Shown: positions 43,434-54,393, counted from the first letter of the stretch. The stretch: 64,000 bases of DNA from Bacteroidetes bacterium HGW-Bacteroidetes-16 (GCA_002840975.1 PHDN01000018.1:54215-118214), one strand, 5' to 3'. Made by a program: numbers and translations. The notes: generated by a model not told the origin, from the letters alone.

Positions 43434-43543
43434 GGAACCTGACAAGGTAAAACGATATAGGTTTCCGGCGCAACCAACACTTGATGTTAAATAATTACAG
43501 TGTTGCGTAGTTTTAAAGCCCGCTGGTATATCCCCCCTTGTCA
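43434..43543 (+). promoter_or_regulatory. Structured RNA element in the rpsL leader
   Basis: Three nested helices can form: TGACAAGG/CCTTGTCA (43440-43447 with 43536-43543), CCGGCG/CGCTGG (43465-43470 with 43521-43526, one G-U) and CAACACT/AGTGTTG (43475-43481 with 43499-43505). Two alternatives compete: GGAACCT with AGGTTTCC (43434-43440 with 43459-43466) and CGCAAC with GTTGCG (43469-43474 with 43502-43507). This is compatible with a switching leader or a small RNA. I recognise no known family. Confidence 0.5.
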
Positions 43544-43574
43544 ACTTTCTGAAAATTATTAAAATAAATCGAGG

Positions 43575-43601
43575 TTTGTATAAAATGATTTTATACTTTT
43601 G
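43575..43601 (+). promoter_or_regulatory. Proximal promoter of the str operon (P2)
   Basis: TTTG (43575-43578) and TACTTTTG (43594-43601) are 15 bases apart, slightly short but with a perfect -7 element. Transcription would start about 40 bases before rpsL and would skip the structured element. Confidence 0.7.
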
Positions 43602-43647
43602 CACCTCCAAAATTTTGAGGACTTAAGTTTAATAATTAAACGTTAAT

Positions 43648-44025
43648 ATGCCGACAATACAACAGTTAGTTAGAAAAGGACGAGAGAAACTTATAGATAA
43701 AAGTAAGTCACCTGCTCTGGATTCATGTCCCCAACGCCGTGGAGTTTGTGTGAGAGTTTACACAACCACGCCAAAAAAACCTAACTCAGCTATGCGTAAA
43801 GTAGCCAGGGTCAGGCTCACCAACGGAAAAGAGGTGAATGCCTACATTCCGGGTGAAGGACATAACCTGCAGGAACACTCCATCGTCATGATTAGAGGCG
43901 GTCGTGTGAAGGATCTTCCAGGTGTTCGTTACCATATCATCCGTGGGGCTTTAGATACTTCGGGTGTAGATGGCCGCACACAACGCCGATCGAAATATGG
44001 TACAAAACGTCCAAAAAAGAAATAA
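43648..44025 (+). CDS. rpsL: Small ribosomal subunit protein S12 (uS12)
   Basis: S12 lies at the decoding centre and controls accuracy. The 125-residue protein has the T-P-K-K-P-N-S-A loop (Lys43-Lys44) and G-R-V-K-D-L-P-G (Lys88), the sites where changes give streptomycin resistance; both read as wild type. The basic end K-R-P-K-K-K is normal. It heads the str operon (rpsL-rpsG-fusA) after two promoters. Confidence 0.98.
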   Translation: MPTIQQLVRKGREKLIDKSKSPALDSCPQRRGVCVRVYTTTPKKPNSAMRKVARVRLTNGKEVNAYIPGEGHNLQEHSIVMIRGGRVKDLPGVRYHIIRGALDTSGVDGRTQRRSKYGTKRPKKK

Positions 44026-44054
44026 TAGTATAACAGTTTTATAAGCTTGATCAC

Positions 44055-44522
44055 ATGAGGAAAGCAAAACCAAAAATACGAATCACCCTTCCCGATCCTA
44101 AATTCGGTGATGAGCTGGTTACAAAATTTGTGAACAACATGATGTATGCCGGAAAGAAAAGTACTGCTTACCGCATATTTTATGAGGCAATGGAAATTGT
44201 TGCCGAACGTTCAAAAGAAGATCCTGTTGATGTTTGGAAAAAGGGCCTTGCCAATGTTACTCCTGCTGTCGAGGTACGGAGCCGCCGTATTGGTGGTGCT
44301 ACTTTCCAGATTCCTTCAGAAATCCGTGCAGGACGTAAAATGTCGATTGGCATGAAAAACCTGATCAGCTTCTCCCGTAAACGTCATGAAAAGACCATGG
44401 GACAGAAACTGGCCGGTGAAATATTAGCTGCTTATAAGGAAGAAGGATCAGCCTTTAAAAGAAAAGAAGATACACACCGCATGGCAGAAGCCAATAAAGC
44501 ATTCTCACATTTTCGGTTTTAA
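44055..44522 (+). CDS. rpsG: Small ribosomal subunit protein S7 (uS7)
   Basis: S7 nucleates assembly of the 30S head and contacts E-site tRNA. The 155-residue protein has the usual P-D-P-K-F-G-D, the [11 protein letters not shown] motif and the C-terminal [14 protein letters not shown]. It lies 29 bases after rpsL. In E. coli S7 is the translational repressor of this operon; whether that holds here cannot be told. Confidence 0.98.
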   Translation: MRKAKPKIRITLPDPKFGDELVTKFVNNMMYAGKKSTAYRIFYEAMEIVAERSKEDPVDVWKKGLANVTPAVEVRSRRIGGATFQIPSEIRAGRKMSIGMKNLISFSRKRHEKTMGQKLAGEILAAYKEEGSAFKRKEDTHRMAEANKAFSHFRF

Positions 44523-44554
44523 TTAAAACCAACTAAAAATAGCTACGCAAACTA

Positions 44555-46669
44555 ATGGCAGTGCAAGATTCAAATAGCAAATTAAAATTCACCCGGAACA
44601 TTGGGATTATGGCTCACATCGACGCCGGTAAGACTACTACCACCGAGCGTATTCTGTTTTATACAGGCCGTAATTACAAAATGGGTGAAGTGCACGAAGG
44701 TGGCGCCACGATGGACTGGATGGTTCAGGAACAAGAACGTGGTATTACTATTACTTCTGCCGCAACTACAGTATACTGGGAATTATTTAATAAAAAACAT
44801 AAAATCAATATCATCGACACCCCCGGACACGTTGATTTTACTGTGGAGGTAGAGCGCTCATTACGCGTTTTGGATGGTGCGGTCGCCCTGTTCTGTGCCG
44901 TTGGTGGTGTAGAGCCCCAATCGGAAACAGTTTGGAGACAAGCCGATAAATATAAAGTGCCACGCATCAGTTTTGTAAATAAAATGGATCGCGCAGGTGC
45001 CGACTTTTTTACAGTGGTCGAACAGATAAAAACCAGATTAGGAGCCAATGCAATACCAATTCAGGTGCCTATCGGTGCCGAAGAAGATTTCGTTGGCGTT
45101 GTCGATTTGGTAAAAGACAAAGCTTTTATATGGGAAGAAGGAAACAACGGTACTAAAATCGTTGAAATCCCAATTCCTGCCGATATGGAGCAAATCGTAT
45201 ACGATTACCGCATGCGCCTCATCGAAGGGGTGGCTGAAGAAAGTGATGAACTTCTTGCAAAATTCCTCGATGATCCTCATTCAATTACCGAAGAGGAAAT
45301 GATTGCTTCCATTCGCAACGCTACCCTTGAAATGCGTATTACACCTGTTATGTGTGGATCCGCATTTAAAAATAAAGGCGTACAGATGTTGTTGAATGCC
45401 ATCATCGAATTCTTGCCCAGTCCTCTGGATGTAGAACCTGTTGTGGGTATTAACCCCTTTACAGATAAAGAAGAAATTCGCCAACCCGATCCCAACGAAA
45501 AGTTTTCTGCTTTGGCATTTAAAATTGCTACCGATCCCTTTGTGGGTCGTTTGTGCTTTTTCCGGGTCTATTCAGGAACCCTGCATGCAGGCTCCTATGT
45601 TTACAATGTAAATACCGGTAAAAAGGAGCGAATTAGCCGCATTATGCAAATGTTTGCTAACAAGCAGGAACCCATGGATAAGATTGAAGCCGGAGATATT
45701 GGAGCTGCTGTTGGATTTAAAACCATCCATACCGGTGACACGCTTACCGATGAAAAATGGCCTCTGATTCTTGAATCCATGACCTTCCCAAAACCAGTTA
45801 TCAGCATCGCTATCGAGCCTAAAACGGCCAAAGAGATGGATAAAATGGGGATGGCCCTTGGTAAATTGACTGAAGAAGATCCTACTTTTATCGTCAATAC
45901 AGATATCGACTCAGGACAGACCATTATTTCAGGAATGGGTGAGCTGCATTTAGAAATTTTGATTGACAGGCTTCGCCGTGAATTTAACGTTGATTGCAAT
46001 GTGGGTAACCCACAGGTTTCTTACAAAGAGGCTATTACGGGTTCTGCCACACATAAAGAAGTATATAAGAAGCAAACCGGTGGACGTGGTAAATTTGCTG
46101 ATATTCAATTTGAATTAAGCCCTGCCGATGAAGGTGTTGAAGGCCTTCAGTTTATTGATGACGTAAAAGGAGGTCACATTCCTAAAGAATTTATACCCCC
46201 CATTAAAAAAGGATTTGAAGTGGCCATGCAAAATGGTGTATTGGCCGGATTTGCGGTTGAAAGCATGAAAGTTCGTCTGATTGATGGATCGTTCCACCCC
46301 GTAGATTCTGATCAACTTGCTTTTGAAATGGCTGCAAAACTTGGATTTAAGGCGGCTGCCAGAAAAGCCAAGTGTGTGCTTCTTGAACCGATCATGAAAG
46401 TTGAAGTAGTAACCCCCGATGCTTACCTTGGTGACGTTACCGGAGATTTAAATAAACGCCGTGCCATTGTGGAAGATGTTGCTGCTAAAATCAACTTTCA
46501 GATAATTAAAGCCAAAGTGCCTTTGTCAGAGATGTTTGGTTATGTAACTACGCTTAGAACCTTGTCGTCAGGAAGAGCCACCTCTACCATGGAGTTCGAC
46601 AGCTTTAGGCAGGCACCTGAGTATGTTTCTGAAGAGGTGATCAAAAAAGTTAAAGGAATAATTAGCTAA
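44555..46669 (+). CDS. fusA: Translation elongation factor G
   Basis: EF-G is the GTPase that drives translocation of tRNA and mRNA. The 704-residue protein carries [11 protein letters not shown] (G1), the D-T-P-G-H-V-D-F-T switch II region, N-K-M-D (G4), the E-R-G-I-T-I-T-S effector stretch, and domain IV with G-R-G-K-F-A. Length and domain order are normal. It is the single fusA of the window, between rpsG and rpsJ. tuf does not follow it, unlike in many proteobacteria. Confidence 0.98.
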   Translation: MAVQDSNSKLKFTRNIGIMAHIDAGKTTTTERILFYTGRNYKMGEVHEGGATMDWMVQEQERGITITSAATTVYWELFNKKHKINIIDTPGHVDFTVEVERSLRVLDGAVALFCAVGGVEPQSETVWRQADKYKVPRISFVNKMDRAGADFFTVVEQIKTRLGANAIPIQVPIGAEEDFVGVVDLVKDKAFIWEEGNNGTKIVEIPIPADMEQIVYDYRMRLIEGVAEESDELLAKFLDDPHSITEEEMIASIRNATLEMRITPVMCGSAFKNKGVQMLLNAIIEFLPSPLDVEPVVGINPFTDKEEIRQPDPNEKFSALAFKIATDPFVGRLCFFRVYSGTLHAGSYVYNVNTGKKERISRIMQMFANKQEPMDKIEAGDIGAAVGFKTIHTGDTLTDEKWPLILESMTFPKPVISIAIEPKTAKEMDKMGMALGKLTEEDPTFIVNTDIDSGQTIISGMGELHLEILIDRLRREFNVDCNVGNPQVSYKEAITGSATHKEVYKKQTGGRGKFADIQFELSPADEGVEGLQFIDDVKGGHIPKEFIPPIKKGFEVAMQNGVLAGFAVESMKVRLIDGSFHPVDSDQLAFEMAAKLGFKAAARKAKCVLLEPIMKVEVVTPDAYLGDVTGDLNKRRAIVEDVAAKINFQIIKAKVPLSEMFGYVTTLRTLSSGRATSTMEFDSFRQAPEYVSEEVIKKVKGIIS

Positions 46670-46680
46670 AACTATAAAAA

Positions 46681-46986
46681 GTGAGCCAGAGAATTAGAAT
46701 AAAACTGAAATCGTACGATCACAACTTAGTTGATAAATCAGCTGAGAAAATCGTAAAAGCGGTAAAATCAACCGGTGCTGTTGTTAGTGGGCCGATACCG
46801 TTACCAACACATAAAAAGGTATTCACTGTTAACCGTTCCACTTTTGTTAATAAAAAGTCAAGGGAACAGTTTGAGCTGGCTACTTTTAAAAGATTGATGG
46901 ATGTATATAACTCCTCATCAAAAACCATCGACTCCCTGATGAAACTGGAATTGCCCAGTGGAGTGGAAGTTGAAATCAAAGTATAA
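46681..46986 (+). CDS. rpsJ: Small ribosomal subunit protein S10 (uS10)
   Basis: S10 is a 30S head protein and, as NusE, a transcription antitermination factor. The 101-residue protein starts at GTG ([13 protein letters not shown]) 11 bases after fusA, with the conserved G-P-I-P-L-P-T loop. No promoter or terminator separates it from fusA, so str and S10 form one unit. Confidence 0.97.
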   Translation: MSQRIRIKLKSYDHNLVDKSAEKIVKAVKSTGAVVSGPIPLPTHKKVFTVNRSTFVNKKSREQFELATFKRLMDVYNSSSKTIDSLMKLELPSGVEVEIKV

Positions 46987-47013
46987 CGATTAACGGTTTA
47001 AAGAATTGTAACA

Positions 47014-47637
47014 ATGTCAGGATTATTAGGTAAGAAAATAGGGATGACCTCCATCTACGACGCGAATGGGAAAAATATTCCATGTACCGTTATTGAAGCT
47101 GGTCCATGTGTTGTGACTCAGGTACGCAGCAAGGCCGTAGACGGCTACGATGCTATTCAACTGGCTTTTGACGATAAGAAAGAAAAACATACCCCCAAAC
47201 CCATGCAGGGACATTTCGCTAAGGCCAATACAACACCTAAGCGCTTTGTAGCTGAATTTACGCGTTTTGAAGATCCCAAAAAATTTGGTGATGTATTGAC
47301 CGTGGATGTTTTTAAAGAAGGCGAATTTATTGATGTGGTGGGCAAATCCAAAGGTAAGGGATTTCAGGGAGTAGTAAAACGTCATGGTTTCTCCGGAGTT
47401 AACGATGCTACTCACGGTCAGCACAACCGCCTTCGGGCTCCCGGATCAATTGGTGCTTCCTCATGGCCTTCCAGGGTATTCAAAGGAATGCGAATGGCCG
47501 GTCGTATGGGTGGTGCCAGGACAAAATTGATCAATTTGCAGGTGATGCAGATTATTCCTGAAAAGAATTTAGTTGTAGTAAAAGGAGCGGTACCCGGTCC
47601 GAATAATTCATATGTAAAATTAGAAAGATGGAGTTAG
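47014..47637 (+). CDS. rplC: Large ribosomal subunit protein L3 (uL3)
   Basis: L3 starts 50S assembly and reaches the peptidyl transferase centre. The 207-residue protein begins [10 protein letters not shown] and holds the central loop [11 protein letters not shown] and [14 protein letters not shown]. Its end overlaps rplD by 10 bases, implying coupled translation. Confidence 0.98.
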   Translation: MSGLLGKKIGMTSIYDANGKNIPCTVIEAGPCVVTQVRSKAVDGYDAIQLAFDDKKEKHTPKPMQGHFAKANTTPKRFVAEFTRFEDPKKFGDVLTVDVFKEGEFIDVVGKSKGKGFQGVVKRHGFSGVNDATHGQHNRLRAPGSIGASSWPSRVFKGMRMAGRMGGARTKLINLQVMQIIPEKNLVVVKGAVPGPNNSYVKLERWS

Positions 47638-48260
47638 TTGTTCATAAGATCAGCGGAGAGGCTACAGACAGAAAAGTTATTCTGGATGATTCCATCTTTG
47701 GAATAGTGCCCAGCGACCACGCCATTTATCTTGATACTAAACAGTATTTAGCTAATCAGCGTCAGGGAACTCACGATTCCAAGGAGAAAAGTGACTTAAC
47801 GGGAAGTACCCGCAAAATCAAACGCCAGAAGGGTACAGGGACCGCACGTGCAGGGAGCATCAAAAGTCCTATTTTTAAAGGAGGAGCCCGCGTTTTTGGC
47901 CCTCACCCACGATACTACGGGTTTAAGTTGAACAAGAAGGTAAAGCGTTTGGCACGCAAATCAGCGCTTACTTATATGGCATTAGACAATAACATTCTGG
48001 TTTTAGAGGACTTTAATATGGAAAGCTCCAAAACCAAGGATTTCAGAAAAATACTAAATAATTTAGGTGTAGATAATAAACGTACTCTGATGATTATTGA
48101 TAAAACTGACGAAAACATATATTTGTCAGCACGCAATATCCAGAAGACTAAAGTTATACGTGCCGAAGGGATCAATACCTATGAAGTACTGTATGCCAAC
48201 AAAATTATTTTAGTGGAAAGTGCAGTAAAAACCATCGTTGAAGTATTCGCGAACAAATAA
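47628..48260 (+). CDS. rplD: Large ribosomal subunit protein L4 (uL4)
   Basis: L4 lines the peptide exit tunnel. The 210-residue protein has the R-Q-G-T-H-D-S-K and [15 protein letters not shown] tunnel loop and the [11 protein letters not shown] motif. In E. coli it also represses the S10 operon through rpsJ leader RNA; no equivalent leader exists here because rpsJ abuts fusA. Confidence 0.98.
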   Translation: MELVVHKISGEATDRKVILDDSIFGIVPSDHAIYLDTKQYLANQRQGTHDSKEKSDLTGSTRKIKRQKGTGTARAGSIKSPIFKGGARVFGPHPRYYGFKLNKKVKRLARKSALTYMALDNNILVLEDFNMESSKTKDFRKILNNLGVDNKRTLMIIDKTDENIYLSARNIQKTKVIRAEGINTYEVLYANKIILVESAVKTIVEVFANK

Positions 48261-48270
48261 ATTTAAAGAG

Positions 48271-48561
48271 ATGGGCGTAATATTTAAACCGGTAATTACA
48301 GAAAAAATGACTGCCAAGGGCGAAAAGCTCGCTCAGTTTGGATTTCTTGTCGAGCCTAGGGCTAACAAGTTACAAATTCAAAGTGAAGTGGAGACCCTCT
48401 ACGGTGTTCAAGTAGTTTCTGTAAACACCATGAATTACTCAGGAAAAAGGAAATCACGCAATACTAAATCAGGCGTTATCTCCGGTAAGACAAAAGCCTT
48501 TAAAAAAGCTATCATCACTTTAGCTAAAGGAGAAACAATTGATTTTTTTAGCAACATTTAG
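48271..48561 (+). CDS. rplW: Large ribosomal subunit protein L23 (uL23)
   Basis: L23 sits at the exit of the peptide tunnel and docks trigger factor and SRP. From the ATG at 48271 it has 96 residues ([13 protein letters not shown]). The frame is open farther upstream into rplD, but only this start matches family N-termini and avoids a 23-base overlap. The loop [12 protein letters not shown] is normal. Confidence 0.96.
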   Translation: MGVIFKPVITEKMTAKGEKLAQFGFLVEPRANKLQIQSEVETLYGVQVVSVNTMNYSGKRKSRNTKSGVISGKTKAFKKAIITLAKGETIDFFSNI

Positions 48562-48566
48562 AAGTA

Positions 48567-49391
48567 ATGGCACTGAAAAAATATAAACCAACAACACCCG
48601 GTCAACGCTTTAAGATCATAAGCGCTTTTGATGATATTACAGCTACCAAACCCGAAAAAAGTTTGATAGTTGGTAAAGTCAGTACCGGAGGACGAGACAA
48701 CCAAGGTAAAATGACTATCCGCAATGTTGGCGGTGGCCATAAACAAAAATACCGCTTTATTGATTTTAAACGTGATAAGGAAGGAATTCCCGGCACAGTT
48801 AAAACGATAGAGTACGATCCTAACCGCACAGCTCGTATCGCGTTAATCAATTATACCGATGGGGAAAAGCGATATATCGTAGCCCCTCACGGCCTGAAAG
48901 TAGGTCAGGAAATTCACAGTGGAAATGGTATTTCACCTGATCTGGGAAATACGCTATACCTGAGCGAAATTCCTTTCGGTACAGTGATTCATAACATTGA
49001 ACTGCGTCCGGGTCAGGGAGCCAAAATGGCAAGAAGTGCCGGATCATACGCTCAGTTGATGACACGTGAAGGTAAATTTGCTATTTTGAAATTGCCTTCA
49101 GGCGAAACCCGAATGATCTTGCAAACATGTAAAGCCACCATCGGAATGGTTTCTAATGTAGACCACGGACTTGAAAAATCCGGGAAAGCAGGCCGTAGCC
49201 GTTGGTTAGGTCGTCGCCCAAGAGTTCGTGGTGTAGCCATGAACCCTGTCGATCACCCAATGGGTGGTGGTGAAGGAAGAGCTTCCGGAGGTCATCCGCG
49301 TTCGCGCAAAGGTATCCCCGCTAAGGGCTATCGTACAAGGGCTCCCAAAAAAGCTTCCTCGAAGTATATCATTGAAAGAAGAAAGAAATAA
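48567..49391 (+). CDS. rplB: Large ribosomal subunit protein L2 (uL2)
   Basis: L2 is needed for subunit joining and peptidyl transferase activity. The 274-residue protein has the K-P-T-T-P-G-Q-R start, G-R-N-N/D-type loop, and the C-terminal [16 protein letters not shown] motif with the key His. It is five bases after rplW. Confidence 0.98.
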   Translation: MALKKYKPTTPGQRFKIISAFDDITATKPEKSLIVGKVSTGGRDNQGKMTIRNVGGGHKQKYRFIDFKRDKEGIPGTVKTIEYDPNRTARIALINYTDGEKRYIVAPHGLKVGQEIHSGNGISPDLGNTLYLSEIPFGTVIHNIELRPGQGAKMARSAGSYAQLMTREGKFAILKLPSGETRMILQTCKATIGMVSNVDHGLEKSGKAGRSRWLGRRPRVRGVAMNPVDHPMGGGEGRASGGHPRSRKGIPAKGYRTRAPKKASSKYIIERRKK

Positions 49392-49416
49392 TTACTGAGC
49401 GTAAATTGAATCTAAT

Positions 49417-49695
49417 ATGAGCCGATCGTTAAAAAAGGGACCCTACATCGAACTTAAACTCGATAAAAAGGTAATGGCCAATGTGGACACCGGTAAAAAA
49501 ACCGTGATAAAAACCTGGTCGAGAGCCTCAATGATTTCTCCCGATTTTGTGGGCCAGACCATAGCTGTGCACAACGGTAATAAATTTATCCCTGTGTATG
49601 TTACTGAGAACATGGTAGGACATAAGCTGGGCGAGTTTGCACCAACCCGAATGTTCAGAGGACATGCCGGAAAAAAGAATAAAGGTAAAAAATAA
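49417..49695 (+). CDS. rpsS: Small ribosomal subunit protein S19 (uS19)
   Basis: S19 forms part of the 30S head next to S13 and the A-site finger contact. The 92-residue protein starts S-R-S-L-K-K-G-P-Y and holds the I-K-T-W-S-R-A-S and [11 protein letters not shown] motifs, ending in a Lys-rich tail. Normal length; part of the S10 block. Confidence 0.97.
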   Translation: MSRSLKKGPYIELKLDKKVMANVDTGKKTVIKTWSRASMISPDFVGQTIAVHNGNKFIPVYVTENMVGHKLGEFAPTRMFRGHAGKKNKGKK

Positions 49696-49706
49696 AGTGT
49701 AGTATA

Positions 49707-50144
49707 ATGGGATCTAGAAAACATATCAGTGCTGAAAAGCGTAAAGAAGCACAAAAAACGTTTTATGTAGCTCGTCTGCGCAATGTGCCCACTTCACCTA
49801 GGAAAATGCGCCTTATGGCCGACCTCGTTCGTGGAATGGATGTTGAAAAAGCATTGCCTGTATTGCAACATATGCCAAACGAAGCTGCAGGACGTTTATA
49901 CAAACTAGTGCGTTCAGCAATCTCTAATTGGGAAGTAAAAAATGAAGGTGCCAAGGTGGAAGACAACCATCTGTTTATAAAACTACTCAGTGTCGATGGG
50001 GGAAGAATGCTCAAACGTGTTCAACCGGCACCTCAAGGTCGTGCTCACCGTGTTAGAAAAAGATCAAATCACGTAACACTTGTTTTAGACAACAGGTTAG
50101 AGCAAAAGAATGAAGTTAATCATACCGAAAACAGCGATAATTAG
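49707..50144 (+). CDS. rplV: Large ribosomal subunit protein L22 (uL22)
   Basis: L22 lines the exit tunnel; its beta-hairpin is the site of macrolide-resistance changes. The 145-residue protein shows [10 protein letters not shown] and the hairpin with [16 protein letters not shown]. It carries an extra N-terminal segment ([12 protein letters not shown]) and an Asn/Glu-rich tail relative to E. coli. Confidence 0.97.
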   Translation: MGSRKHISAEKRKEAQKTFYVARLRNVPTSPRKMRLMADLVRGMDVEKALPVLQHMPNEAAGRLYKLVRSAISNWEVKNEGAKVEDNHLFIKLLSVDGGRMLKRVQPAPQGRAHRVRKRSNHVTLVLDNRLEQKNEVNHTENSDN

Positions 50145-50150
50145 ATAATA

Positions 50151-50873
50151 ATGGGACAAAAAACTAATCCAATAGGACTCAGGTTAGGCATCATTAAAGG
50201 ATGGGATTCATACTGGTACGGTGGCAAAAGCTTTGCGGCTAAACTCGTCGAGGATGATCAAATTAGAAAATACCTGAATGCACGCCTGGCAAAGGCCGGT
50301 ATCTCGCGCATTATGATCGAGCGTACCCTGAAGTTGGTTACCGTTACTATTTTTACTGCACGTCCGGGTATCATTATCGGTAAAGGAGGTCAGGAAGTAG
50401 ACAAGTTGAAGGAAGAATTGAAAAAACTGACCGGAAAAGAAGTTCAGATTAACATTTCGGAAATTAAACGCCCTGAGTTAGATGCCCACATCGTTGCCTC
50501 AAGTATAGCTCGCCAAATAGAAGGCCGTGTTTCATTCCGGAGGGCCATTAAAACTTCTGTTGCTTCCACCATGCGTTTAGGTGCTGAGGGAATTAAGGTG
50601 TTGATATCAGGTCGTTTGGGTGGTGCTGAGATGGCCCGTAACGAACAATACAAAGAAGGACGCGTTCCTTTGCATACCCTGCGTGCAGATATTGATTACG
50701 CACTGGTAGAAGCTCATACTACTTATGGAAGAATCGGAATTAAGGTTTGGATATTTAAAGGTGAGATTTACGGAAAACCAGAATTAGTTGCTGTTACCGT
50801 GGGTGGAAGTAACCAAAGAACCGCAGCACCTGCAAAAAATACCAATGCGGGTCGTCAAAGAAGAAGAAGGTAG
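50151..50873 (+). CDS. rpsC: Small ribosomal subunit protein S3 (uS3)
   Basis: S3 is at the mRNA entry channel and has helicase activity there with S4. The 240-residue protein begins [12 protein letters not shown] and has a KH domain with the G-x-x-G loop in I-I-G-K-G-G-Q-E-V (about 78-86), then the C-terminal [11 protein letters not shown] short basic tail ends it. Confidence 0.98.
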   Translation: MGQKTNPIGLRLGIIKGWDSYWYGGKSFAAKLVEDDQIRKYLNARLAKAGISRIMIERTLKLVTVTIFTARPGIIIGKGGQEVDKLKEELKKLTGKEVQINISEIKRPELDAHIVASSIARQIEGRVSFRRAIKTSVASTMRLGAEGIKVLISGRLGGAEMARNEQYKEGRVPLHTLRADIDYALVEAHTTYGRIGIKVWIFKGEIYGKPELVAVTVGGSNQRTAAPAKNTNAGRQRRRR

Positions 50874-50910
50874 CAGAAGCACAATACTCATTTTATAAAG
50901 GATAATAGGC

Positions 50911-51336
50911 ATGTTACAACCTAAGAAAACAAAGTTCAGAAAGCAGCAAAAAGGAAAGATGAAAGGTAACTCCGGAAGGGGTCACGAGCTGGCTTTCGGA
51001 AGTTTCGGAATAAAAACCATGCAACAGGCATGGCTCACAGGTCGTCAGATTGAAGCTGCACGTCAAGCTGTTACGCGTTATATGAAACGTGAAGGTCAGA
51101 TTTGGATCAGAATCTTTCCCGATAAACCCGTCACCAAAAAACCCGCAGAGGTTCGTATGGGTAAAGGAAAAGGTGCTCCAGAATATTTTGTGGCCCGCAT
51201 TACTCCCGGTCGTATCCTTTTCGAAGCAGAAGGTGTGCCATTACAGGTTGCAAAGGAAGCTATGCGCTTAGCGGCCCAAAAACTACCTGTTATTACTAAG
51301 TTTGTTGTACGTAGAGATTTTACTGAAGAAAATTAA
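50911..51336 (+). CDS. rplP: Large ribosomal subunit protein L16 (uL16)
   Basis: L16 helps place A-site tRNA in the 50S subunit. The 141-residue protein begins [10 protein letters not shown] and carries the usual G-R-G-H-E-L-A-F-G and [10 protein letters not shown] motifs. It lies 37 bases after rpsC and 7 bases before rpmC. Confidence 0.97.
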   Translation: MLQPKKTKFRKQQKGKMKGNSGRGHELAFGSFGIKTMQQAWLTGRQIEAARQAVTRYMKREGQIWIRIFPDKPVTKKPAEVRMGKGKGAPEYFVARITPGRILFEAEGVPLQVAKEAMRLAAQKLPVITKFVVRRDFTEEN

Positions 51337-51343
51337 TTGTAAG

Positions 51344-51550
51344 ATGAAACAAGAGGTCGTAAAAGAGTTAAGCACTGCTGATATTATCGAAAGACTCGAA
51401 GAAGAAAGGAAACGCCTTACGCGTCTGAAGCTCAATCATGCGGTTTCTCCATTGGAAAACCCAAATGATATCAAAGCCAACAGAAAAGCGATTGCCCGTT
51501 TGGAAACCGAACTGAGGATTAGAACTATTGCTGAAAAAAATAAAAAGTAA
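51344..51550 (+). CDS. rpmC: Large ribosomal subunit protein L29 (uL29)
   Basis: L29 is a small helical protein at the tunnel exit near L23. From the ATG at 51344 it has 68 residues (M-K-Q-E-V-V-K-E-L) with the [14 protein letters not shown] core. An upstream in-frame ATG at 51302 was rejected because it overlaps rplP by 35 bases and adds residues absent from relatives. Confidence 0.95.
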   Translation: MKQEVVKELSTADIIERLEEERKRLTRLKLNHAVSPLENPNDIKANRKAIARLETELRIRTIAEKNKK

Positions 51551-51557
51551 TCATACG

Positions 51558-51815
51558 ATGGAAAAGAGAAACCTTAGGAAAGAAAGAACCGGCATCGTAG
51601 TGAGCAACAAGATGGATAAATCCATTGTGGTTCGGATTGAGCGCCGTGTTAAACATCCTGTTTACGGCAAATTCATCAAATTGTCCACCAAGTTCATTGC
51701 CCACGACGAAAAAAATGATTGCAACATCGGTGATACCGTGAGCATTATGGAAACCCGTCCTTTAAGCAAAAATAAGAACTGGAGACTAGTAGAAATCATT
51801 GAAAGAGCTAAATAA
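51558..51815 (+). CDS. rpsQ: Small ribosomal subunit protein S17 (uS17)
   Basis: S17 binds the 5' domain of 16S rRNA. From the ATG at 51558 it has 85 residues ([12 protein letters not shown]) with V-V-S-N-K-M-D-K-S and the [10 protein letters not shown] end motif. An in-frame ATG at 51528 inside rpmC was rejected. Confidence 0.96.
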   Translation: MEKRNLRKERTGIVVSNKMDKSIVVRIERRVKHPVYGKFIKLSTKFIAHDEKNDCNIGDTVSIMETRPLSKNKNWRLVEIIERAK

Positions 51816-51817
51816 CC

Positions 51818-52186
51818 ATGATACAACAAGAATCAAGAATGGCTGTTGCAGATAACAGCGGAGCAAAAGAAGTCCTCTGTATCAGAGTACTGGGTGGAAC
51901 TAACCGCCGGTATGCCTCCATTGGTGACAAGGTGGTGGTGGCTGTAAAGAGCGCTATTCCATCGGGAACCATCAAGAAAGGTGCTGTTTCGAAAGCTGTG
52001 GTGGTTAGAACTAAAAAGGAAATTCGCAGAAACGATGGATCCTATATTCGTTTCGATGATAATGCTGTTGTATTGCTTAATACCGCCGGCGAAATGATGG
52101 GTACCCGTATCTTCGGACCTGTTGCTCGTGAACTACGCGAAAAGCAGTATATGAAAATTGTATCACTGGCACCAGAAGTGCTTTAA
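51818..52186 (+). CDS. rplN: Large ribosomal subunit protein L14 (uL14)
   Basis: L14 forms intersubunit bridges with 16S rRNA and binds the silencing factor RsfS. The 122-residue protein has [15 protein letters not shown] and [10 protein letters not shown]. It follows rpsQ by two bases. Confidence 0.98.
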   Translation: MIQQESRMAVADNSGAKEVLCIRVLGGTNRRYASIGDKVVVAVKSAIPSGTIKKGAVSKAVVVRTKKEIRRNDGSYIRFDDNAVVLLNTAGEMMGTRIFGPVARELREKQYMKIVSLAPEVL

Positions 52187-52206
52187 CCAACCAAGGAGAT
52201 TTAGTT

Positions 52207-52527
52207 ATGGCTAAGTTGCAAATAAAAAAAGGGGATAACGTAAAAGTCATTGCCGGTAACAACAAGGGACAGAATGGCAGGGTTTTGGTCGTGGATATCG
52301 AAAAGGAAAGAGCTATTGTGGAAGGCGTAAACCTGGCATCCAAACATGCTAAACCCAGCGCTAAGAATCCTAAAGGTGGAATCCTGAAACAGGAAGCTTC
52401 GGTGCATGTTTCAAACCTGATGATCATGGATAAATCCGGAACACCAACGCGTATAGGCTATAAAGTCGATGAAAAGACCGGAAAAAAAATTCGTATCTCA
52501 AAAAAAACAGGGGAGGCTATTAAATAA
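52207..52527 (+). CDS. rplX: Large ribosomal subunit protein L24 (uL24)
   Basis: L24 is an assembly initiator protein with a KOW fold. The 106-residue protein has [16 protein letters not shown] and a typical R-I-G-Y-K-V-D end region. Its stop codon overlaps the rplE start by one base (TAATG), indicating coupling. Confidence 0.97.
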   Translation: MAKLQIKKGDNVKVIAGNNKGQNGRVLVVDIEKERAIVEGVNLASKHAKPSAKNPKGGILKQEASVHVSNLMIMDKSGTPTRIGYKVDEKTGKKIRISKKTGEAIK

Positions 52528-53084
52528 TGAATGATCAACCTAGATTAAGAAAAAAGTATAGCGAGGAAATTATCCCAGCTTTAACCGAACAGTTTGGTTA
52601 TAAAACTGTTATGCAGGTTCCCAGGGTGCTTAAAATTGCCCTGAACCAGGGCATAAGTGGCGCCCTGACTGATAAAAAAATGATTGAAACAGGTATCAAC
52701 GAAATGACGGCCATTACAGGTCAGAAAGCAGTTCCTACCATTTCAAAACGTGACGTGTCGAACTTTAAACTTAGAAAAGGAAATGCAATCGGCGTTCGGG
52801 TAACCCTGCGTGGAAAAAAAATGTACGAGTTCCTGGACAGATTAGTTGCTGTGTCACTTCCCCGTGTCAGGGATTTCAACGGGATTAGCGATAAAGGTTT
52901 CGATGGCCGTGGAAACTATTCATTTGGTATTACCGAACAGCTTATTTTCCCTGAAATCGACATCGATAAAGTTTCAAAAATTAATGGTATGGATATTACC
53001 ATTGTTACTTCTGCAGAAACCGATGCCGAAGCTTATGCACTCTTGAAAGAATTTGGATTACCGTTTAAACATCAAAAAATATAA
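52527..53084 (+). CDS. rplE: Large ribosomal subunit protein L5 (uL5)
   Basis: L5 binds 5S rRNA and contacts P-site tRNA. The 185-residue protein has L-R-K-K-Y-S-E-E, the [12 protein letters not shown] stretch, and [12 protein letters not shown] in the second half. Start overlaps rplX by one base. Confidence 0.98.
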   Translation: MNDQPRLRKKYSEEIIPALTEQFGYKTVMQVPRVLKIALNQGISGALTDKKMIETGINEMTAITGQKAVPTISKRDVSNFKLRKGNAIGVRVTLRGKKMYEFLDRLVAVSLPRVRDFNGISDKGFDGRGNYSFGITEQLIFPEIDIDKVSKINGMDITIVTSAETDAEAYALLKEFGLPFKHQKI

Positions 53085-53090
53085 TTACTC

Positions 53091-53360
53091 ATGGCAAAAG
53101 AGTCGATGAAAGCGCGTGAGCGTAAAAGACAACGAATGGTTGAACAATATGCCGAAAGGCGTGCTATACTTAAAAAGGCTGGTGATTATGAGGGGTTACA
53201 AAAAATTCCCCGCAATGCTTCACCAGTCAGATTGCATAACCGTTGCCAGCTTACCGGCCGACCGAAAGGCTACATGAGACAATTTGGTATCTCACGTATT
53301 AACTTTAGGGAAATGGCACTTGCAGGCTTGATCCCGGGTATAAAGAAAACCAGTTGGTAA
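53091..53360 (+). CDS. rpsN: Small ribosomal subunit protein S14, zinc-free form (uS14)
   Basis: S14 completes the 30S head. This 89-residue protein is the longer form: the paired Cys of the zinc ribbon are missing (only one Cys, in N-R-C-Q-L-T-G-R-P). The C-terminal half [12 protein letters not shown] and F-R-E-M-A-L-A-G is conserved. S4 and L36 here also lack zinc ligands. Confidence 0.97.
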   Translation: MAKESMKARERKRQRMVEQYAERRAILKKAGDYEGLQKIPRNASPVRLHNRCQLTGRPKGYMRQFGISRINFREMALAGLIPGIKKTSW

Positions 53361-53386
53361 ATTAACGAATTTAAAAGAATTGTCAG

Positions 53387-53785
53387 ATGATAACCGATCC
53401 AGTTGCAGACTATTTGACCAGAATCAGGAATGCTGTTGCAGCCAAACACCGCATGGTAGAAGTTCCTGCTTCGAATCTAAAAAAGAATATTACCAAAATC
53501 CTTTTTGAAAAAGGATATATCCTGAATTATAAATTTGAGGATAACGACGTACAAGGCAACATTAAAATTGCCCTGAAATACCACCCGGTAACTAAATTAC
53601 CCGCTATCAGAAGCCTCGAACGCATTTCGAAACCTGGACTTCGCCAGTATAAAAATGCCACCGAACTTCCACGCGTAATTAATGGTTTAGGTGTCGCTAT
53701 CTTATCTACATCAAAAGGTGTGATTACAGATAAGGAAGCCAGAAAACTGAACGTGGGTGGCGAAGTAATTTGTTATGTAAGTTAA
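53387..53785 (+). CDS. rpsH: Small ribosomal subunit protein S8 (uS8)
   Basis: S8 binds helix 21 of 16S rRNA; in E. coli it is also the repressor of the spc operon. The 132-residue protein has [13 protein letters not shown] and the C-terminal [10 protein letters not shown]. Spacing to neighbours is short, with no internal promoter. Confidence 0.98.
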   Translation: MITDPVADYLTRIRNAVAAKHRMVEVPASNLKKNITKILFEKGYILNYKFEDNDVQGNIKIALKYHPVTKLPAIRSLERISKPGLRQYKNATELPRVINGLGVAILSTSKGVITDKEARKLNVGGEVICYVS

Positions 53786-53801
53786 TAGAGGAGAAAGATC
53801 A

Positions 53802-54359
53802 ATGTCACGAATAGGAAAATTACCAATTAGTATCCCAAAAGGAGTCGAAGTGCAGGTTTCGGACAGTAATCTGGTTACCATCAAAGGAAAACTTGGGCAG
53901 CTTGAACAACAAATGGATTCCGCCATCACCTTAAAGGTGAAAGATGGGCAAATAGAACTGCATCGTATTTCTGAGGAACTTGACCATAAGGCCAAGCACG
54001 GGTTATACCGTTCGCTGATCCACAACATGGTTATCGGAGTATCTGAAGGTTATAAATTGGTTCAGGAATTAGTTGGTGTAGGATATAAAGCAGAAGCAAA
54101 AGGGCAAATTCTCGAATTGTCTCTTGGATTTTCGCACCATATATTTATGGAACTTCCCCCGGAAGTAAAAGTTGAAACATTGGCTGAGAGAGGTAAACTC
54201 CCACAGATCAAACTCTCCTCTATCGATAAACAGCTGCTCGGACAAGTGGCTGCTAAGATTCGATCACTGCGCAAACCTGAACCATACAAAGGTAAAGGTA
54301 TTAAGTTCCAAGGCGAGGTGTTGAGGAAAAAGGCTGGTAAAGCTGGTGAAAAGAAGTAA
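53802..54359 (+). CDS. rplF: Large ribosomal subunit protein L6 (uL6)
   Basis: L6 lies near the factor-binding site, next to the sarcin-ricin loop. The 185-residue protein starts S-R-I-G-K-L-P-I and ends with the G-K-G-I-K-F region; the K-P-E-P-Y-K-G-K-G motif is present. Its upstream neighbour rpsH is 16 bases away. Confidence 0.98.
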   Translation: MSRIGKLPISIPKGVEVQVSDSNLVTIKGKLGQLEQQMDSAITLKVKDGQIELHRISEELDHKAKHGLYRSLIHNMVIGVSEGYKLVQELVGVGYKAEAKGQILELSLGFSHHIFMELPPEVKVETLAERGKLPQIKLSSIDKQLLGQVAAKIRSLRKPEPYKGKGIKFQGEVLRKKAGKAGEKK

Positions 54360-54393
54360 AATTCTCATACTTAACAGGTTAAAACGTTAAATA

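Noticed and set aside
43648..44025. Streptomycin-resistance changes in S12
   Set aside because: Lys43-Lys44 and Lys88 regions read as wild type.
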